Shown here: piece after piece, positions 38,481 to 50,014 of the stretch | How positions within the stretch are numbered: position 1 is the stretch's first letter | Layout: the number at the start of each line of letters is the position of its first letter | Source of the DNA: Microcebus murinus | Taxonomy: Eukaryota; Chordata; Mammalia; Primates; Cheirogaleidae | DNA: 64,000 bases | Direction of reading: 5' to 3' | NCBI RefSeq assembly: GCF_040939455.1 | Contig: NC_134113.1 | Location: 19,640,501 to 19,704,500, forward strand | Notes under the pieces: model-generated | Told to the model about the DNA's origin: nothing | The model's database searches: none | Seen by the model: the letters and a program-made list of their open reading frames with translations, nothing else | Position numbers and translations under genes: made by a program

Positions 38481-39225
38481 TTGAGAAGGGACTACAGTGG
38501 TTATCCTAGGGACATTTTCAGAACTTTGTATTGTAGAATTTGCAAAGGTGACTTAAAAAATATTTTGAAATGAACAAAAAATGCTGTGAGCTTAAAGGAT
38601 GGGAGTTAAATATAATAAAAGGAGAAATCAATATGATGGTTTTTTTAAAAAGATGTGTACACAATGAAAAAAGTCAACTCTACTCATAGGGCCAACTTTG
38701 GGAAATCACACTGAGGTAACCAAGTGAGACTTGTCGGCTGGCATTATTGAATCTCTTGATAGGGATTCTTCTTCAGATTCACGTGCAAGTCAATCTAATC
38801 ATGTGTTAAATGTCAACTCAAGCCTCTCCTTCAAAAAGCACGAACTAGGCACAATCTAACATTGTCTTTTTTGGAGTCTCACATTGAAGCAGTAGCTGTA
38901 CCTTTTAAGCCATGAAATCACTTTCTTCAAAACTCATTTTCTGAATTTGGTTGGCTTAGGCTGCTTTAAAATCATAAACTTTTGCATGGAACTAATCCCT
39001 CTTTTCTCCTTCCAATAGGATACAAATCAAGCTGCCAGAATAATTAAGGGAAAAGTTAATCAAAGGTATGCAGAGGTAATTAGTAGACCTCTAAATTCCC
39101 ATTTCAAACTATAAATGAAGACAGAAGAGTGGACATTAGAGAGGCATCTATAGCCAGTGCACTGTGTAGAGTCAGGAAATGCAGAAGTCAAAAATAAAAC
39201 AAAAGCATCTATTTCTAATAACAGT
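38481..39225. other. Single-copy sequence
   Basis: Nothing recognised. Confidence 0.45.
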
Positions 39226-39338
39226 GCCAACAAGGGCAGGAATCTTGGTCTGTTTGCTCACTAATGTATCTCACAGGCCTAAAACAGGACCTGGAAAACA
39301 GTGGGTATTTGATAAATATTGTTAAAAAATAAATAAAT
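39226..39338 (+). repeat. L2 3' end
   Basis: aagggcaggaatcttggtct, then caggacctggaaaacagtgg and tttgataaatattg. Confidence 0.6.
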
Positions 39339-39740
39339 AGATGCAGTCTTTAATGACATGAGCAAAAAAGATTTATTTGTTTTGCTCAAGTTACTTTGAG
39401 CAGAATTCCTGTCATTATTGACTCAAAGTGTTTTGATTCATTAACTCATCTTTTCTGTTTTGTCTCATTTTCTGAGTTTATGTTATATTGTTTCTTTCTT
39501 AAGTGTAAGAGTTTCCAGTAGCACCCATGGGTGCTTCTGAGACCCATGGCAAAATTCAACCTTCAGAATGAGTTTGCAGGAGTAGAAAAAGGCAGAGGCA
39601 GAGGTCTTCATTATAGAAGGAGAGGCAACTGTTGACTGACTTTAAAGAGCATCAGTCACCAGGCAGGTGTGTGATAATTTTCAGGTACCTCCCCATGAGG
39701 CCAGGCCGACATTTATTTATTTATTTTTCTCTGATATTCA
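39339..39740. other. Single-copy sequence
   Basis: Nothing recognised. Confidence 0.45.
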
Positions 39741-39744
39741 ATAT

Positions 39745-40242
39745 AAGTGTTGGATGACAAATTTGAGGAAATCTTCCAGAAAATATGGCAAAAAGGAAGA
39801 TATGAAAAATAGGAGAGAAAAGATAAGAAAATTAGAGGACCAATATAGGAGCTCTAATACCTGAATAATAAGAGTTCAGAAATAACACAGAAAATGAAAG
39901 GACTAAAAGCATCAAGTAAATATTTCAAGAACATTTTCCGTCTTGAAGCACTTGAGCTTCCAGGTTGGAAGTATCCATCAATCACTGTGCTCCATGGATA
40001 CAAATGAGCCCATTCCAAGTCACATTACTATAAAAATTTTAGTACTTTTTTGATAAAGAGACAATCCCCAAAGCTTCCAGGGGTGGTAAAAACAAAATCA
40101 AAAATAGATTACATATAAACAGCCCCAAATCAGAATGGTGTCAGAGTTTTCAATAGCAATACTAGAAACTAAGAAACAAGACAAAAAGAAAGCAATGTCT
40201 TTGAAAATTCTGAAAGAAAATTTATTCCACTCAAGAATTCTT
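39745..40242 (+). mobile_element. HAL1-like (half-L1) fragment
   Basis: gaggaaatcttccagaaaat, ttcagaaataacacagaaaa, cccaaagcttccaggggtgg, atcagaatggtgtcagagtt and gaaactaagaaacaag follow the order I remember for HAL1, an ORF1-only L1 relative. The same blocks recur at 61.95-63.7 kb. The family name is tentative. Confidence 0.5.
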
Positions 40243-40583
40243 GGCCAGGTGTGGTGGCTCACGCCTGTAATCCTAGCACTCTGGGAAGCCGAAGTGAGAG
40301 GATCGTTTGAGCTTGGGATTCGAGACCAGCCTCTGAGCAAGAGTGAGACCACATCTCTACTAAAAAAAATAGAAAGAAATTAGCTGGACAACTAAAAATA
40401 TATAGAAAAAATTAGCTGGGCATGGTGGTGCATGCCTGTAAGTCCCAACTACCTGGGAGGCTGAGGCAGGAGGATCGCATGAGCCCAGGAGTTTGAGGTT
40501 GCTGTGAGCTAGGCTGATGCCACGGCACTCTAGCCTAGGCAAGAGAGTGAGATTGTGTCTCAGAAAACAACAACAACAAAAAA
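40243..40583 (+). mobile_element. Alu, full length, in HAL1-like element
   Basis: Dimer with aaaacaacaacaacaaaaaa tail. No convincing target-site duplication seen. Confidence 0.9.
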
Positions 40584-40930
40584 CTAGTCTTTTAAATGAT
40601 CCACCAATTTTCAGCCTCATCTCACATAACTAATACTGTTGTGTAATTCCTAGATTTCTCTACTTCTAGCATGAGTTCCTATTTCCTTAGATCTGCTAAA
40701 ATCAGTTAGTAATTTCCAATGGACATTCAAACTTCCAAAGTGCTATTGATAAAGTCTTATCATTCATTGTCTTTGTCCTTGTTGGTTTGCACCTGTTCTT
40801 TAACCCTTTACTGTCTCCTTAGTGGGGCTTTTAGAAGAGAGTGGAGAGTGAAACATATTGCATATGTTTCATCTTCCATCTTTACCCAGAGCTAACAGAC
40901 AAATATTTATAGGAAAAGACCCTGTTCTAA
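40584..40930. other. Single-copy sequence
   Basis: Nothing recognised. Confidence 0.45.
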
Positions 40931-40934
40931 GAGG

Positions 40935-41125
40935 AAGATGGAAGCATGCCCTTCATTCATTCAAATATTTATTAAAGAAATGCTATATGCCAGGCAGTGT
41001 GCTGGGTCCAAGGGGCATAAAATGGAAAAATGACATAGTCTCTGCTCTCATATTGTTGGTGATCTTTTCCTCTGAAAGGAAAGAGGCAATTTTCAGGCAA
41101 GAATTACAATGGAGGAGACAAGATA
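40935..41125 (-). repeat. L2, antisense
   Basis: ttcattcattcaaatattta, atgccaggcagtgtgctggg, tctgctctcatattg. Confidence 0.75.
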
Positions 41126-41164
41126 TAGACAAAATCTAGCTTCTATAATTTAAGGCTGGCTGAA

Positions 41165-41285
41165 CATTCTGCCTCTCAGCTGTGATCTCCTCAAGGACAA
41201 AGCCTATGAGTAACTCATATTTGTAACTGTCATGTCTGACACATGGTGGAATCTTGACCTGGACTGGATTTAAGTGTCTCATATC
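41165..41285 (+). repeat. L2 3' end, weak
   Basis: gatctcctcaaggacaaagc and gtctgacacatggtgg fit a degraded L2 end. Confidence 0.4.
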
Positions 41286-41534
41286 ACCTTCATCTTACTT
41301 AGAACAAGCATCGAGCCAGTGAGATTTCACCCATGTTACCATTTTAAGCAAGACATTCAAGAGTTAGGACTCTATTATATCATACGTGGTCCAGAAACCA
41401 GAGGGAAATTGTTAATGTCACACTGTGCATTTATTAACGGAGAATATATGTCTCTAGTCTAGCCCCTAACATCCACTGCTTATGCCACATCTTCTTTTGG
41501 ATAGCTTTAAGACATCTCAAATTTCACAAGTTGA

Positions 41535-42765
41535 CAATTGAACATAAAGTCTTTTTCCTCAAATCCTGTTGTCTTGGGGCTCTGTATCTCGAAGAAGGGT
41601 ATAGCCATCCATCCAGGTACACAGCTTAAACGTCTAGGAGTTATTACTGACATCTGCCTCTTCCTGACCTTCTACATCCAATCCATTACCAAGTCCAGTT
41701 GCGTTTACCTTCTATCTTTCAAATCCGTCTACGTGACTTCATGTTTAGTATCACCTCTTGCCTGGACTATAGCAGATAGTATTCTTGTCTCTGCATCTTC
41801 TCTTAATCCCCTCTAACCCTTTTTTCCCATTGTATTTAGTTGTCTTTTCAAGAGGCAAATCTGATCATTTCTTTCCTCTTTGTCTCCTACCCATAAGTGA
41901 GACTGATTGGCATGACTTAAAACATGTAAGAACTTTGCTTCCTTTTCTGGAACAGTTGGTCCCTTTAAGGGTTTGCCTCTAAGCTATGGTCCAACTCCTC
42001 TCCCAAACACCAAGAGAGAAACACCAAGACAGAGACTCAGAATTGCTTGGATAACTGGAGAAGAAGAGCTAAAGGGAGGCAGAGGCAGGGTTAATGTGGC
42101 TTTTGTGTTGGGTTGCAGTGGATAAGGGATAAAAGGAATGTGAACCCCTATGCCTGGTCTCTATCTCTTGGTGCGCTGACATTTTTATTTCATCACCATT
42201 ATGAAGAATCTAAATGAGGTTTGACCCAGCAAAGAAAAGCATCCCCAAGTTTTTAGAGACCCAGTGACAGCTTCCCAATACTCTTCATGTAAATATAAAT
42301 TCCTTAACAGCCACCAAGAACCTGCTGGTTCTGGTCCTACCTCTCCTGCCACACCTCGGACCCCATGCTCACTCTCTGTTTGAAGTTTGCTACGCTCTTT
42401 CTATCTCTTCCCCCTGCCCAAGTCCTGCCACCCCAGCACTTCTGTTCCTGCTCCTCCTTTGCCTGGAATGCCGTTCCTTCCTCCTCTCCACTTGGTTAAC
42501 TTCTCCCATCTTGCAGCTTTCAGCTTCACCAGCACCTCCTTGGGGAAAATGTCCCTGACCAAATCAAATCCCTTCCTCATAGGTTCTCTGAGCAACTTTT
42601 CCTCTTCATAACTGTAATTACATCACCTACCAAGACTTTATATGTGCTTATTTGATGAACATCTTTCTCCCTAACTGAATGGTAAGCTAACAATTTATTT
42701 ATCATGATGCTTAGGCCCACGAATATATCCTGTGGTATTAATATGGATTTGTGGCTGTAAGCCAT
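41535..42765 (+). repeat. L2, long sense copy, interrupted
   Basis: Order matches L2: catccaatccattaccaagt, tcacctcttgcctggactat, gaggcaaatctgatcatttc, then (after about 41.9-42.25 kb of unrelated text) aacctgctggttctggtcct, tttgcctggaatgccgttcc, cttcaccagcacctcc and gaatggtaagctaac. All frames are degraded. Confidence 0.75.
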
Positions 42766-43175
42766 AGTTTTGAAAAGGCAAGTGCTATCTTCTTACCCTA
42801 GTGAAGTATGGTTTTAATATCTTAGGAGATCACCAAAAAGCAAGTGTGGGAAAATCTTATAGCTGTGAACCTAATTTTACATCCTAATAAAAATATGATA
42901 CTGCTTATTTTGAAAATTCAGTAAGCCTCTATTTGCAGACTTAATGGTGTAGAGAAGTTTGTCAAGTTACAGGTTACCCGGCTGTGAAAGCACTGCTTAA
43001 GACCAAATCTCCCCTGCTAAGCTTTGAAGTGAGGTAGGAATTCTGAAGTGGCGTATGACTTTCATCATCTCAAGATATTGGATATATGGTTCTTATTTAG
43101 AAACCCCAGAATAGGATCTTACCAAAAGATTGTTTTGATCATTATAAGGATGAAGTTAAACTCATATCCAATGAT
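42766..43175. other. Single-copy sequence
   Basis: Nothing recognised. Confidence 0.45.
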
Positions 43176-43374
43176 AATAAGAGGTTAACATTTATTGGGC
43201 ACCAACTCTGTGCCAGGCAATGTTTTAAGGGCTCATTTAATCCCCGTAATGATTCTAAACAAGGTTGATACTATAATTTCCCTCAGTTTATGGATGAGGA
43301 AACTGAACCACAGAGAGATTATGTAATTTTCCCAAGATTAACACTTAGTTCTTCTGGCTGCAGAGCCCACGCCT
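43176..43374 (-). repeat. MIR, antisense
   Basis: tttattgggcaccaactctg, gatgaggaaactgaaccaca, tctggctgcagagcccac. Confidence 0.8.
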
Positions 43375-43690
43375 GCCCTGTCCAATACGGGGCTCACCAG
43401 CCCATGTGTCTGCTGAGCATGTGAAATGTGGCTGGTCAGAACTGAGATGTGCTCCGAGTAGAAAATGCACACTAGATTTTGAAGACTTAGTATGAAATAC
43501 AATGTAAAATATCTCAATTTTTCTATTGATTACATGTTGAAATGATAATAGTTTGCATGCGCAAGGTTAAATAAGACATTGTTAAAATGAGTTTCATCTA
43601 TTCCTTTTTTTAATATGGCTACTAGAAAATTTGCAATTATATTCATGGCTTTCCTTCTATTTCTACTGGACAGTGTGGATCCACAGTCTT
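43375..43690. mobile_element. Old non-autonomous DNA transposon (hAT-like)
   Basis: Ends resemble inverted repeats (ctgtccaatacgg at left, tactggacagtg at right). The interior reads gaaatgtggctggtcagaac and ttttgaagacttagtatgaa, then aatatggctactagaaaatt. The pattern is a known mammalian DNA element. I cannot name it with certainty. Confidence 0.6.
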
Positions 43691-44046
43691 AAACTGCATC
43701 ATATTGTCTCTTCATCTAGTAGCAAAGCCCTTCAGTGCTAATGGCCGCGTTTTGCATAGAGCTATTAGCAAAGTGAGAGAACTGTCAGCATGGAGAATGC
43801 ATTGAAGAATGTGAAAAGAAAAAAGAGAAGAGATGTCACCCAATATTATTAGCACTACGTGCTATTGTCTTTAGCACATATAGCTCAGTGGTGCTATTAT
43901 TGTGTAGAATACCTCCTCATTTCTAGATTCTGTCCTGGCTCAAGCCTTTGATAGACACTGGAAACCAATTGATATCTTCCTTCTCCTTTTAAGACAACAG
44001 AAGAAAAACCATCCCTCTTGATGAGTTTACCTTTGTGCCTGTTAAT
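43691..44046. other. Single-copy sequence
   Basis: Nothing recognised. Confidence 0.45.
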
Positions 44047-44058
44047 ATAACGCTTCTT

Positions 44059-44770
44059 GGAAACGTGAAGACAGTAAAGATGGCAGCAGTCAGGACTTGG
44101 GTCCTGGGAATCTGATGGCTGCAAAGGGCAGCCCGGAACATGGTGCCATTGAGTGCACGGACAGCCTCTCACATGACCAAGGACATGCTACTGGGGCTCT
44201 ACTCTATGACACCAGAAGAATGGGCTGCCACCACCAAGAAGTATAATGTGCACATAGAAGACTATGCAACCCTTACCTGGGTGATGACGTGGGGTATGGT
44301 GACTACCTGAAGCTCCCTGACCACTCATAGCACAAGAAGGATCCATGGTATGACTGGGACCACCCAGATCTGAGGCTGAAGTGGGGTGAACCAATGTACT
44401 GGCACATAGACCTGTATATCAGAAACTGTGTAGACACGTCCCCCACACTTGTTTTTTGGAATATCATGTGTAAGCAACTCTTCAGCTTCATGGCCTTCAT
44501 GATATTCATGGGTTAGGGAGAAGTACTGGGTTAGGGAGAAGTACTCCTTTTATCAGCCTGTGGGGCCAAAGCAGTACCCTTATAACAATTTGTACCTGGA
44601 ACAAGGCTGTGATCCTACCAAAGAACCTGAGTCAGTGTTTCACTACGAGGTCTGAGAAGGCTTCAGGGGCTTTTGTGCCCTCCAACTAGGACTCCCTCAT
44701 TTCCAGAAATTTAACCTTAATGAAATCCCTAATAAAACTTAGTGCTGTGGTGAACAAACAAAAACAAAAC
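44059..44770 (+). pseudogene. NDUFB8P: NDUFB8 processed pseudogene
   Basis: Intron-free copy of the mRNA for NDUFB8, an accessory subunit of mitochondrial complex I. The ancestral start is at 44080, the ancestral stop at 44653-44655, and a polyadenylation signal aataaa at 44731 precedes an A-rich tail. Recognisable stretches include [48 protein letters not shown] and a C-terminal HYEV. Exact 12-bp duplication ataacgcttctt at 44047-44058 and 44771-44782 shows L1-mediated insertion. Damage includes an in-frame TGA early on, a frame shift after the EDY region, a TAG before HKKDPWYDW, another TAG after FMIFMG, and an 18-base tandem duplication at 44510-44545. Non-functional. The parent gene must lie elsewhere. 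Confidence 0.93.
44510..44545 (+). repeat. 18-bp tandem duplication in the NDUFB8 pseudogene
   Basis: gggttagggagaagtact occurs twice in direct succession (44510-44527, 44528-44545). It arose after insertion or in the source transcript. Confidence 0.95.
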
Positions 44771-45014
44771 ATAACGCTTCTTTATACCCAGTAATTATGA
44801 TTTTTGAGGGCACATCATCTCCTGTTCATAAGACACCGATAGCCAAGGCTGGGCACTGTGCTTGGCCATGAGAGATGCAGCATGGAGGAGTGCAGCAGTT
44901 CTCAGACTGCACCTGCGTGCGAGTCAGCCTCAGGGCTGGAGGAAACAGAGGGCTGCATCCCACCCCAGGTTGCTGATGCACTAGGCCTGGTGGGGCTTGA
45001 GAATTTGCATTTCT

Positions 45015-45097
45015 GGCTGGGCACGGTGGCTCATGCCTGCATAGCACTCACTCTAGCCTGGGCAACAAAGCGAGACTCTGTCTCAAAAAAAAAAAAA
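45015..45097 (+). mobile_element. 83-bp Alu with the whole middle missing
   Basis: ggctgggcacggtggctcat from the Alu head joins directly to gcactcactctagcctgggc from the Alu end, plus a tail. Near-perfect duplication ttgcatttct (45005-45014) and ttgtatttct (45098-45107) shows the ends are original. Confidence 0.9.
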
Positions 45098-45189
45098 TTG
45101 TATTTCTAAGTTTCCAGGTGATGTTGCTGTTGGTGGTCCAACACTTTGAGAACGACTGACACATGGGTTAGGTACACTCGCTCTGATGC

Positions 45190-45370
45190 CTGACTGAATC
45201 CAAATCCTCACCACACCTCCTCACTGGAAATATGACCTTGAGCAAGTTGCTTAATCCTTCTGGCCTCAGTTCCCTCATTTGAAAACAGAGATAATAATAG
45301 AACCTTCCTCACAGAGATTGTATGAGGTTTAAATGAGGCCTCACATTAATAAGCATTGATTATTCTTTGG
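45190..45370 (+). repeat. MIR
   Basis: tgaccttgagcaagttgctt, aatccttctggcctcagttc, gagataataatagaacc. Confidence 0.85.
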
Positions 45371-45399
45371 TAATACATGCTAATTAAAATGAATTCATA

Positions 45400-45607
45400 G
45401 TAGCGCTATCTAATAGAACTTTCTGGAGTTATGGAAATTTTCTATTTGTGCTGTTTAATTTGGTAGCCACTAGCTACGGTGGCCATTGAGCGTTTGAAAT
45501 GTTGCTGGCACCATTGAAAGTTTGAATATTTCCTATTAATTCATGTCAGTTAATTTCAATTTACATAGCCATATGTGGCTAGTGGCTACCATATTGGAGA
45601 GCACAGA
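45400..45607. mobile_element. Old DNA transposon (hAT-like MITE)
   Basis: Imperfect terminal inverted repeats (agcgctatctaatagaa at left, attggagagcaca at right). The interior has two arms (gccactagctacggtggcca and ccatatgtggctagtggcta) that are themselves partly inverted. Confidence 0.65.
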
Positions 45608-45689
45608 TATCTACTTAGAGCTACTCCCCAAGACGTGGACAGTGCCGCTTTGTGGCAGCCCTTTGGAAAGCTAATCATGCAGTGTTACC

Positions 45690-45855
45690 CAAAGACCTGG
45701 GAGTGCATGGATCTCGCACTTTCTAACAGCGTGACCTAGAGCAAGTAGCTCCATTTCTCAGCAACACAGCCTCATGTGTAAAATGGGAATAATAGCACTG
45801 CCCTGACTTTCTCAGAAATGCTCTGTGTATTTGAATGTGCTAATTAAAGTACTGT
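45690..45855 (+). repeat. MIR
   Basis: gtgacctagagcaagtagct and tgtaaaatgggaataatagc. Confidence 0.75.
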
Positions 45856-45909
45856 AATAAGCCCCATACACTTGAAAGGATTTCTTTAAAGCTCAATTTC
45901 ACATTTTTA

Positions 45910-46145
<236 letters not shown>

Positions 46146-46303
46146 AATGCAGCCTCCATACTTAATGTCTTCTAATTTGGCCTATAATATATAGGAGCTC
46201 TAGGACACATAGTAAAAAGGAAGAAATGTCTATATTATTTTAATTAAACACTCAATATGTTTTAAGAAGTTATTATCCAAATGTCTTTTAAAAGTAATAT
46301 TTA

Positions 46304-46594
46304 GGCCAGGAACAGTAGCTCATACCTGTAATCCCAGCACTTTGGGAGGCCAAGGAGGAAGGATCGCTTGAGGCTAGAAGATCAAGACCAGGTTGAGTAG
46401 CATAGTGAGACCCCATCTCTACAAAAAATAGAAAAAGTAGCCAGATATGGTAGCACATGCCTGTAGTATCAGCTACTTGGGAGACTGAAGAAGGAGGATC
46501 ACTTGAACCCAGGAGTTTAAGGTTTGCAGTGAGCTATGATGATGCCACCACACTCTAGCTTGGATAACAGGATGAAGCTCTGTCTCAAAAAAAA
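46304..46594 (+). mobile_element. Alu, older type
   Basis: Dimer with the short linker. Exact 14-bp duplication aaaagtaatattta at 46290-46303 and 46595-46608. Confidence 0.92.
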
Positions 46595-46608
46595 AAAAGT
46601 AATATTTA

Positions 46609-46727
46609 GCTGGGTAACACATGCCTGTACTCCCAGCTACTCTGGAGGTTGAGACAGGAGGATTGCTTGAGCTCAGGAGTTTGAATCCAGCCTGGGCAAT
46701 ATGGTGAGACCCATCTCTAAAACAATA
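46609..46727 (+). mobile_element. Alu right-arm-type monomer directly behind the previous Alu
   Basis: gctgggtaacacatgcctgt to agacccatctctaaaac. It begins exactly at the end of the preceding duplication. A third copy of aataatattta follows its tail. Confidence 0.85.
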
Positions 46728-46789
46728 AGTAAATAATATTTATTTTGTCCCAATTATAAATAATTCATAGTTATTTCAAAAAATGAGAA

Positions 46790-46880
46790 ATGCAGAATGT
46801 TACAAAGAAAAAAAACACAATTCACTCACAATCACTCCACCTAGAGATAACCCTCATTGACATTTTGAGACATTTCTGTC
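46790..46880 (+). mobile_element. Old L1 3' fragment
   Basis: cacctagagataaccctcat, then tgacattttgagacatttct, like the L1ME end. Confidence 0.5.
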
Positions 46881-46892
46881 TAACTGCATGAG

Positions 46893-47060
46893 TTTGGGCA
46901 TTCATTCATTCATTCATTCAACAAACATCTTTTGAGTACACGCTAGGGGCCCAGCACTTTTCTAGATGATGGTAGTACAGTAGTGAACAAAACAGAGAAA
47001 AACTTTGCCTATATGGTGTTTACATTCTAGTGGATGATATTTAAAGACTCCATAAAAATA
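46893..47060 (-). repeat. L2, antisense (left part of a split copy)
   Basis: ttcattcattcattcaacaa, agtagtgaacaaaacagaga, ggtgtttacattctagtgga. It continues beyond the Alu cluster at 48.64 kb. Confidence 0.8.
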
Positions 47061-47174
47061 TATGTGCAAGTTTAAAAACTGTATCAGGCTAATGATGTTG
47101 TTGTTCTGTTTATTATGCCATTCATTCTTTTTTCCCTTTTCTATATATTGGAAGCATTTTCTAATTTTCTTCTT

Positions 47175-47625
47175 CTTTTTTTTTTGAGACAGAGTCTCTC
47201 TTTGTTGCCCAGGCTAGAGGAGCAGGTGAAAGGAAGTCAAGAGAAGGTCAGAGAGAGAGAGAGAGAGTTTCTGTTTTGTTTTGTTTTCTTTTTTTTTTTT
47301 TTTTTTTTTGAGACAGAGTCTCTCTTTGTTGCCCAGGCTAGAGTAAGTGCCATGGCATCAGCCTAGCTCACAGCAACCTCAAACTCCTGGGCTCAAGTGA
47401 TCCTCCTGCCTCAGCCTCCCGAGTAGCTGGGACTACAGGCATGCGCCACCATGCCTGGCTAATTTTTCTATATATTTTTAGTTGGCCAATTAATTTCTTT
47501 CTATTTTTAGTAGTGATGGGGTCTCACTCTTGCTCAGGCTGGTTTCGAACTCCTGACCTCTAGCAGTCCGCCTGCCTCGGCCTCCCAGAGTGCTAGGATT
47601 ACAGGCATGAGCCACCGCGCCCGGC
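47175..47625 (-). mobile_element. Chimeric Alu insertion with non-Alu 3' flank and second Alu end
   Basis: One exact 14-bp duplication, ctaattttcttctt, at 47161-47174 and 47626-47639 encloses everything. In Alu sense orientation it holds a full Alu (47625 to about 47311), a poly(A), about 68 bases of non-Alu sequence (47288 to 47221), then a second copy of the last 37 or so Alu bases (to 47187) and another A-tail. The non-Alu part matches 57042-57098. Confidence 0.88.
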
Positions 47626-47736
47626 CTAATTTTCTTCTTTAAAGCAGGTCTGTCCTTACATCTGTTGCTTACTGAGCCAACACACAGGCTTTGCTGGGCA
47701 AAAGGAAAACTAAATGTTTAAGTTACGCCTTCAGGA

Positions 47737-48289
<553 letters not shown>

Positions 48290-48291
48290 AT

Positions 48292-48624
48292 TTGTTTTTT
48301 TTTTTTTTTGAGACAGAGTCTCACTCTGTTACCTGGGCTAGAATACTGTGGCGTCAGTCTAGCTCACTGCAACCTCAAACTTCTGCGCTCAAGTGATCTT
48401 CCTGCCTCAGCCTGCCAAGTAGCTGGGACTACAGGCATACACCACCATGCCTAGCTAATTTTTTCTGTATATTTTTAGTTGCCCAATTAATTTCTTTCTA
48501 TTTTTTTAATAGAGACGAGGTCTCGCTCTTCTCAGGCTGGTTTCAAACTCCTGACCTTGAGCGATCCTCCCACCTTGGCCTCCCAGAGTGCTAGGACTAC
48601 AGGCGTGAGCCACCGCACCTGGCC
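48292..48624 (-). mobile_element. Alu, full length
   Basis: Antisense dimer immediately next to the split Alu. Somewhat diverged. Confidence 0.93.
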
Positions 48625-48639
48625 AAGAACATATATTCT

Positions 48640-49400
48640 TATGTTGTTTATAGGAGAGACAAACAATAAATAAGGAAGCAAAGGAATAAAAATAATAAAT
48701 GCAAACTGTAAAAAGCAGCAGGAAGAAAGCTGTGTTAGGGAATAAATGATGGTCGTTAGAGATGACCTCTCTGAGGAGGTGACCTTCAGGCTGATACATG
48801 AAGGGTAAGAAGATGCCTGTCATCCAAAACACCTAGACAGGGGTCCTCAAACTTTTTAAACAGGGGGCCAGTTCACTGTCCCTCAGACGGTTGGAAAGTG
48901 CCCACTGTGGGCCCGGGACGAGTTGACTGCTAAGCAGGACAGGCAGTGGTGGCAAAAACACCCAGAGGGCCAAATAAATGTACTAGGTGGCCCACATGTG
49001 GCCTATGGGCGATAGTTTGAGGACACCTGGCCTAGGAGATGGCATTTTAGACAAGGCGACAGCATATGCAAAGGCCCTGAGGAGGGAAAGAGCTTGACTG
49101 GTTCTAGGAACCGACAGGCTGTGGGGCACAGGTGGAGAGCGATAGGGGTGAGCTGAGCTGGTGTTGGAGACGTAGGAAGAAGCCAGGTCACATGGGGCCT
49201 CATGGCCAAGGTAAGAAGTTTGCATTTTATTCTAAATGAAATTGTATGTTTTAACAAAGGAATGGCATGATCTGATCACAGTCTTTTACGGTTTTGAATG
49301 ACCACTCTGGCTGTGAAATGGTTTAAGAGTCCAGCATGGAATCAAGGAGCACAGGTACGAGGCTGCAGCTGTGGTCCGCATGGGCGATGGCGATGAAGAT
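48640..49400 (-). repeat. L2, antisense (right part), interrupted by a hAT MITE
   Basis: gacaaacaataaataaggaa, gacctctctgaggaggtgac, then after the MITE atgcaaaggccctgaggagg, gaaagagcttgactggttct and aatggcatgatctgatcaca. Confidence 0.8.
48838..49029 (-). mobile_element. hAT-type MITE, second copy (192 bp)
   Basis: Ends caggggtcctcaaac and gtttgaggacacctg (one mismatch as inverted repeats). Flanks acctaga and gcctagga are a decayed 8-bp duplication. It aligns along its length with the reverse of 30125-30347 but lacks about 30 interior bases. Confidence 0.9.
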
Positions 49401-49434
49401 GGAGGTGAGTAGATACATACAAGAGATATTTTGG

Positions 49435-49756
49435 GCCGGGTACGGTGGCGCACGCCTGTAATCCTAGCACTCTGGGAGGCCGAGGCGGGAGGATCGCTCA
49501 AGGTCAGGAGTTCGAAACCAGCCTGAGCAAGAGCGAGACCCCATCTATACTAAAAATAGAAAGAAATTAATTGGCCAACTAAAAATATATAGAAAAAATT
49601 AGCTGGGCATGGTGGCTCATGCCTATAGTTCCAGCTATTTGGGAGGCTGAGGCAGAAGGATCTCTTGAGCCCAGGAGTTTGAGGTTGCTGGGAGCTAGGC
49701 TGAAGCATTGGCACTTTAGCCCAGGCAACACAGTGAGACTCTGTCTCAAAAAAAAA
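49435..49756 (+). mobile_element. Alu, full length
   Basis: Complete dimer. Exact 11-bp duplication agatattttgg at 49424-49434 and 49757-49767. Confidence 0.95.
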
Positions 49757-49849
49757 AGATATTTTGGAGGTAGATGAGTGTGTGTTCAGTACCTGATTAA
49801 TAGGCAGTGAATACATATGTGTTCAATGAATAACTGAATGGATATTTCT

Positions 49850-49955
49850 AGATTGAAGCCCTGGACAGTGTCTTATGCAACATGCCTCCCCAGTACTTAA
49901 CACAGTGACTATTTAATAACTATTTATTTGTTGAACAAATAAATCTGGCAATGGG
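49850..49955 (+). repeat. L2 3' end
   Basis: ccccagtacttaacacagtg and tttatttgttgaac. Confidence 0.55.
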
Positions 49956-50014
49956 ACTATAAAATGAATTCTGGTAAGAAGAGCTCTAAATTTTCTTCTG
50001 AGATAAAAAAAATA

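Noticed and set aside
40802..40830. ttaacccttt, possible piggyBac end
   Set aside because: No matching inverted end or second TTAA found nearby.
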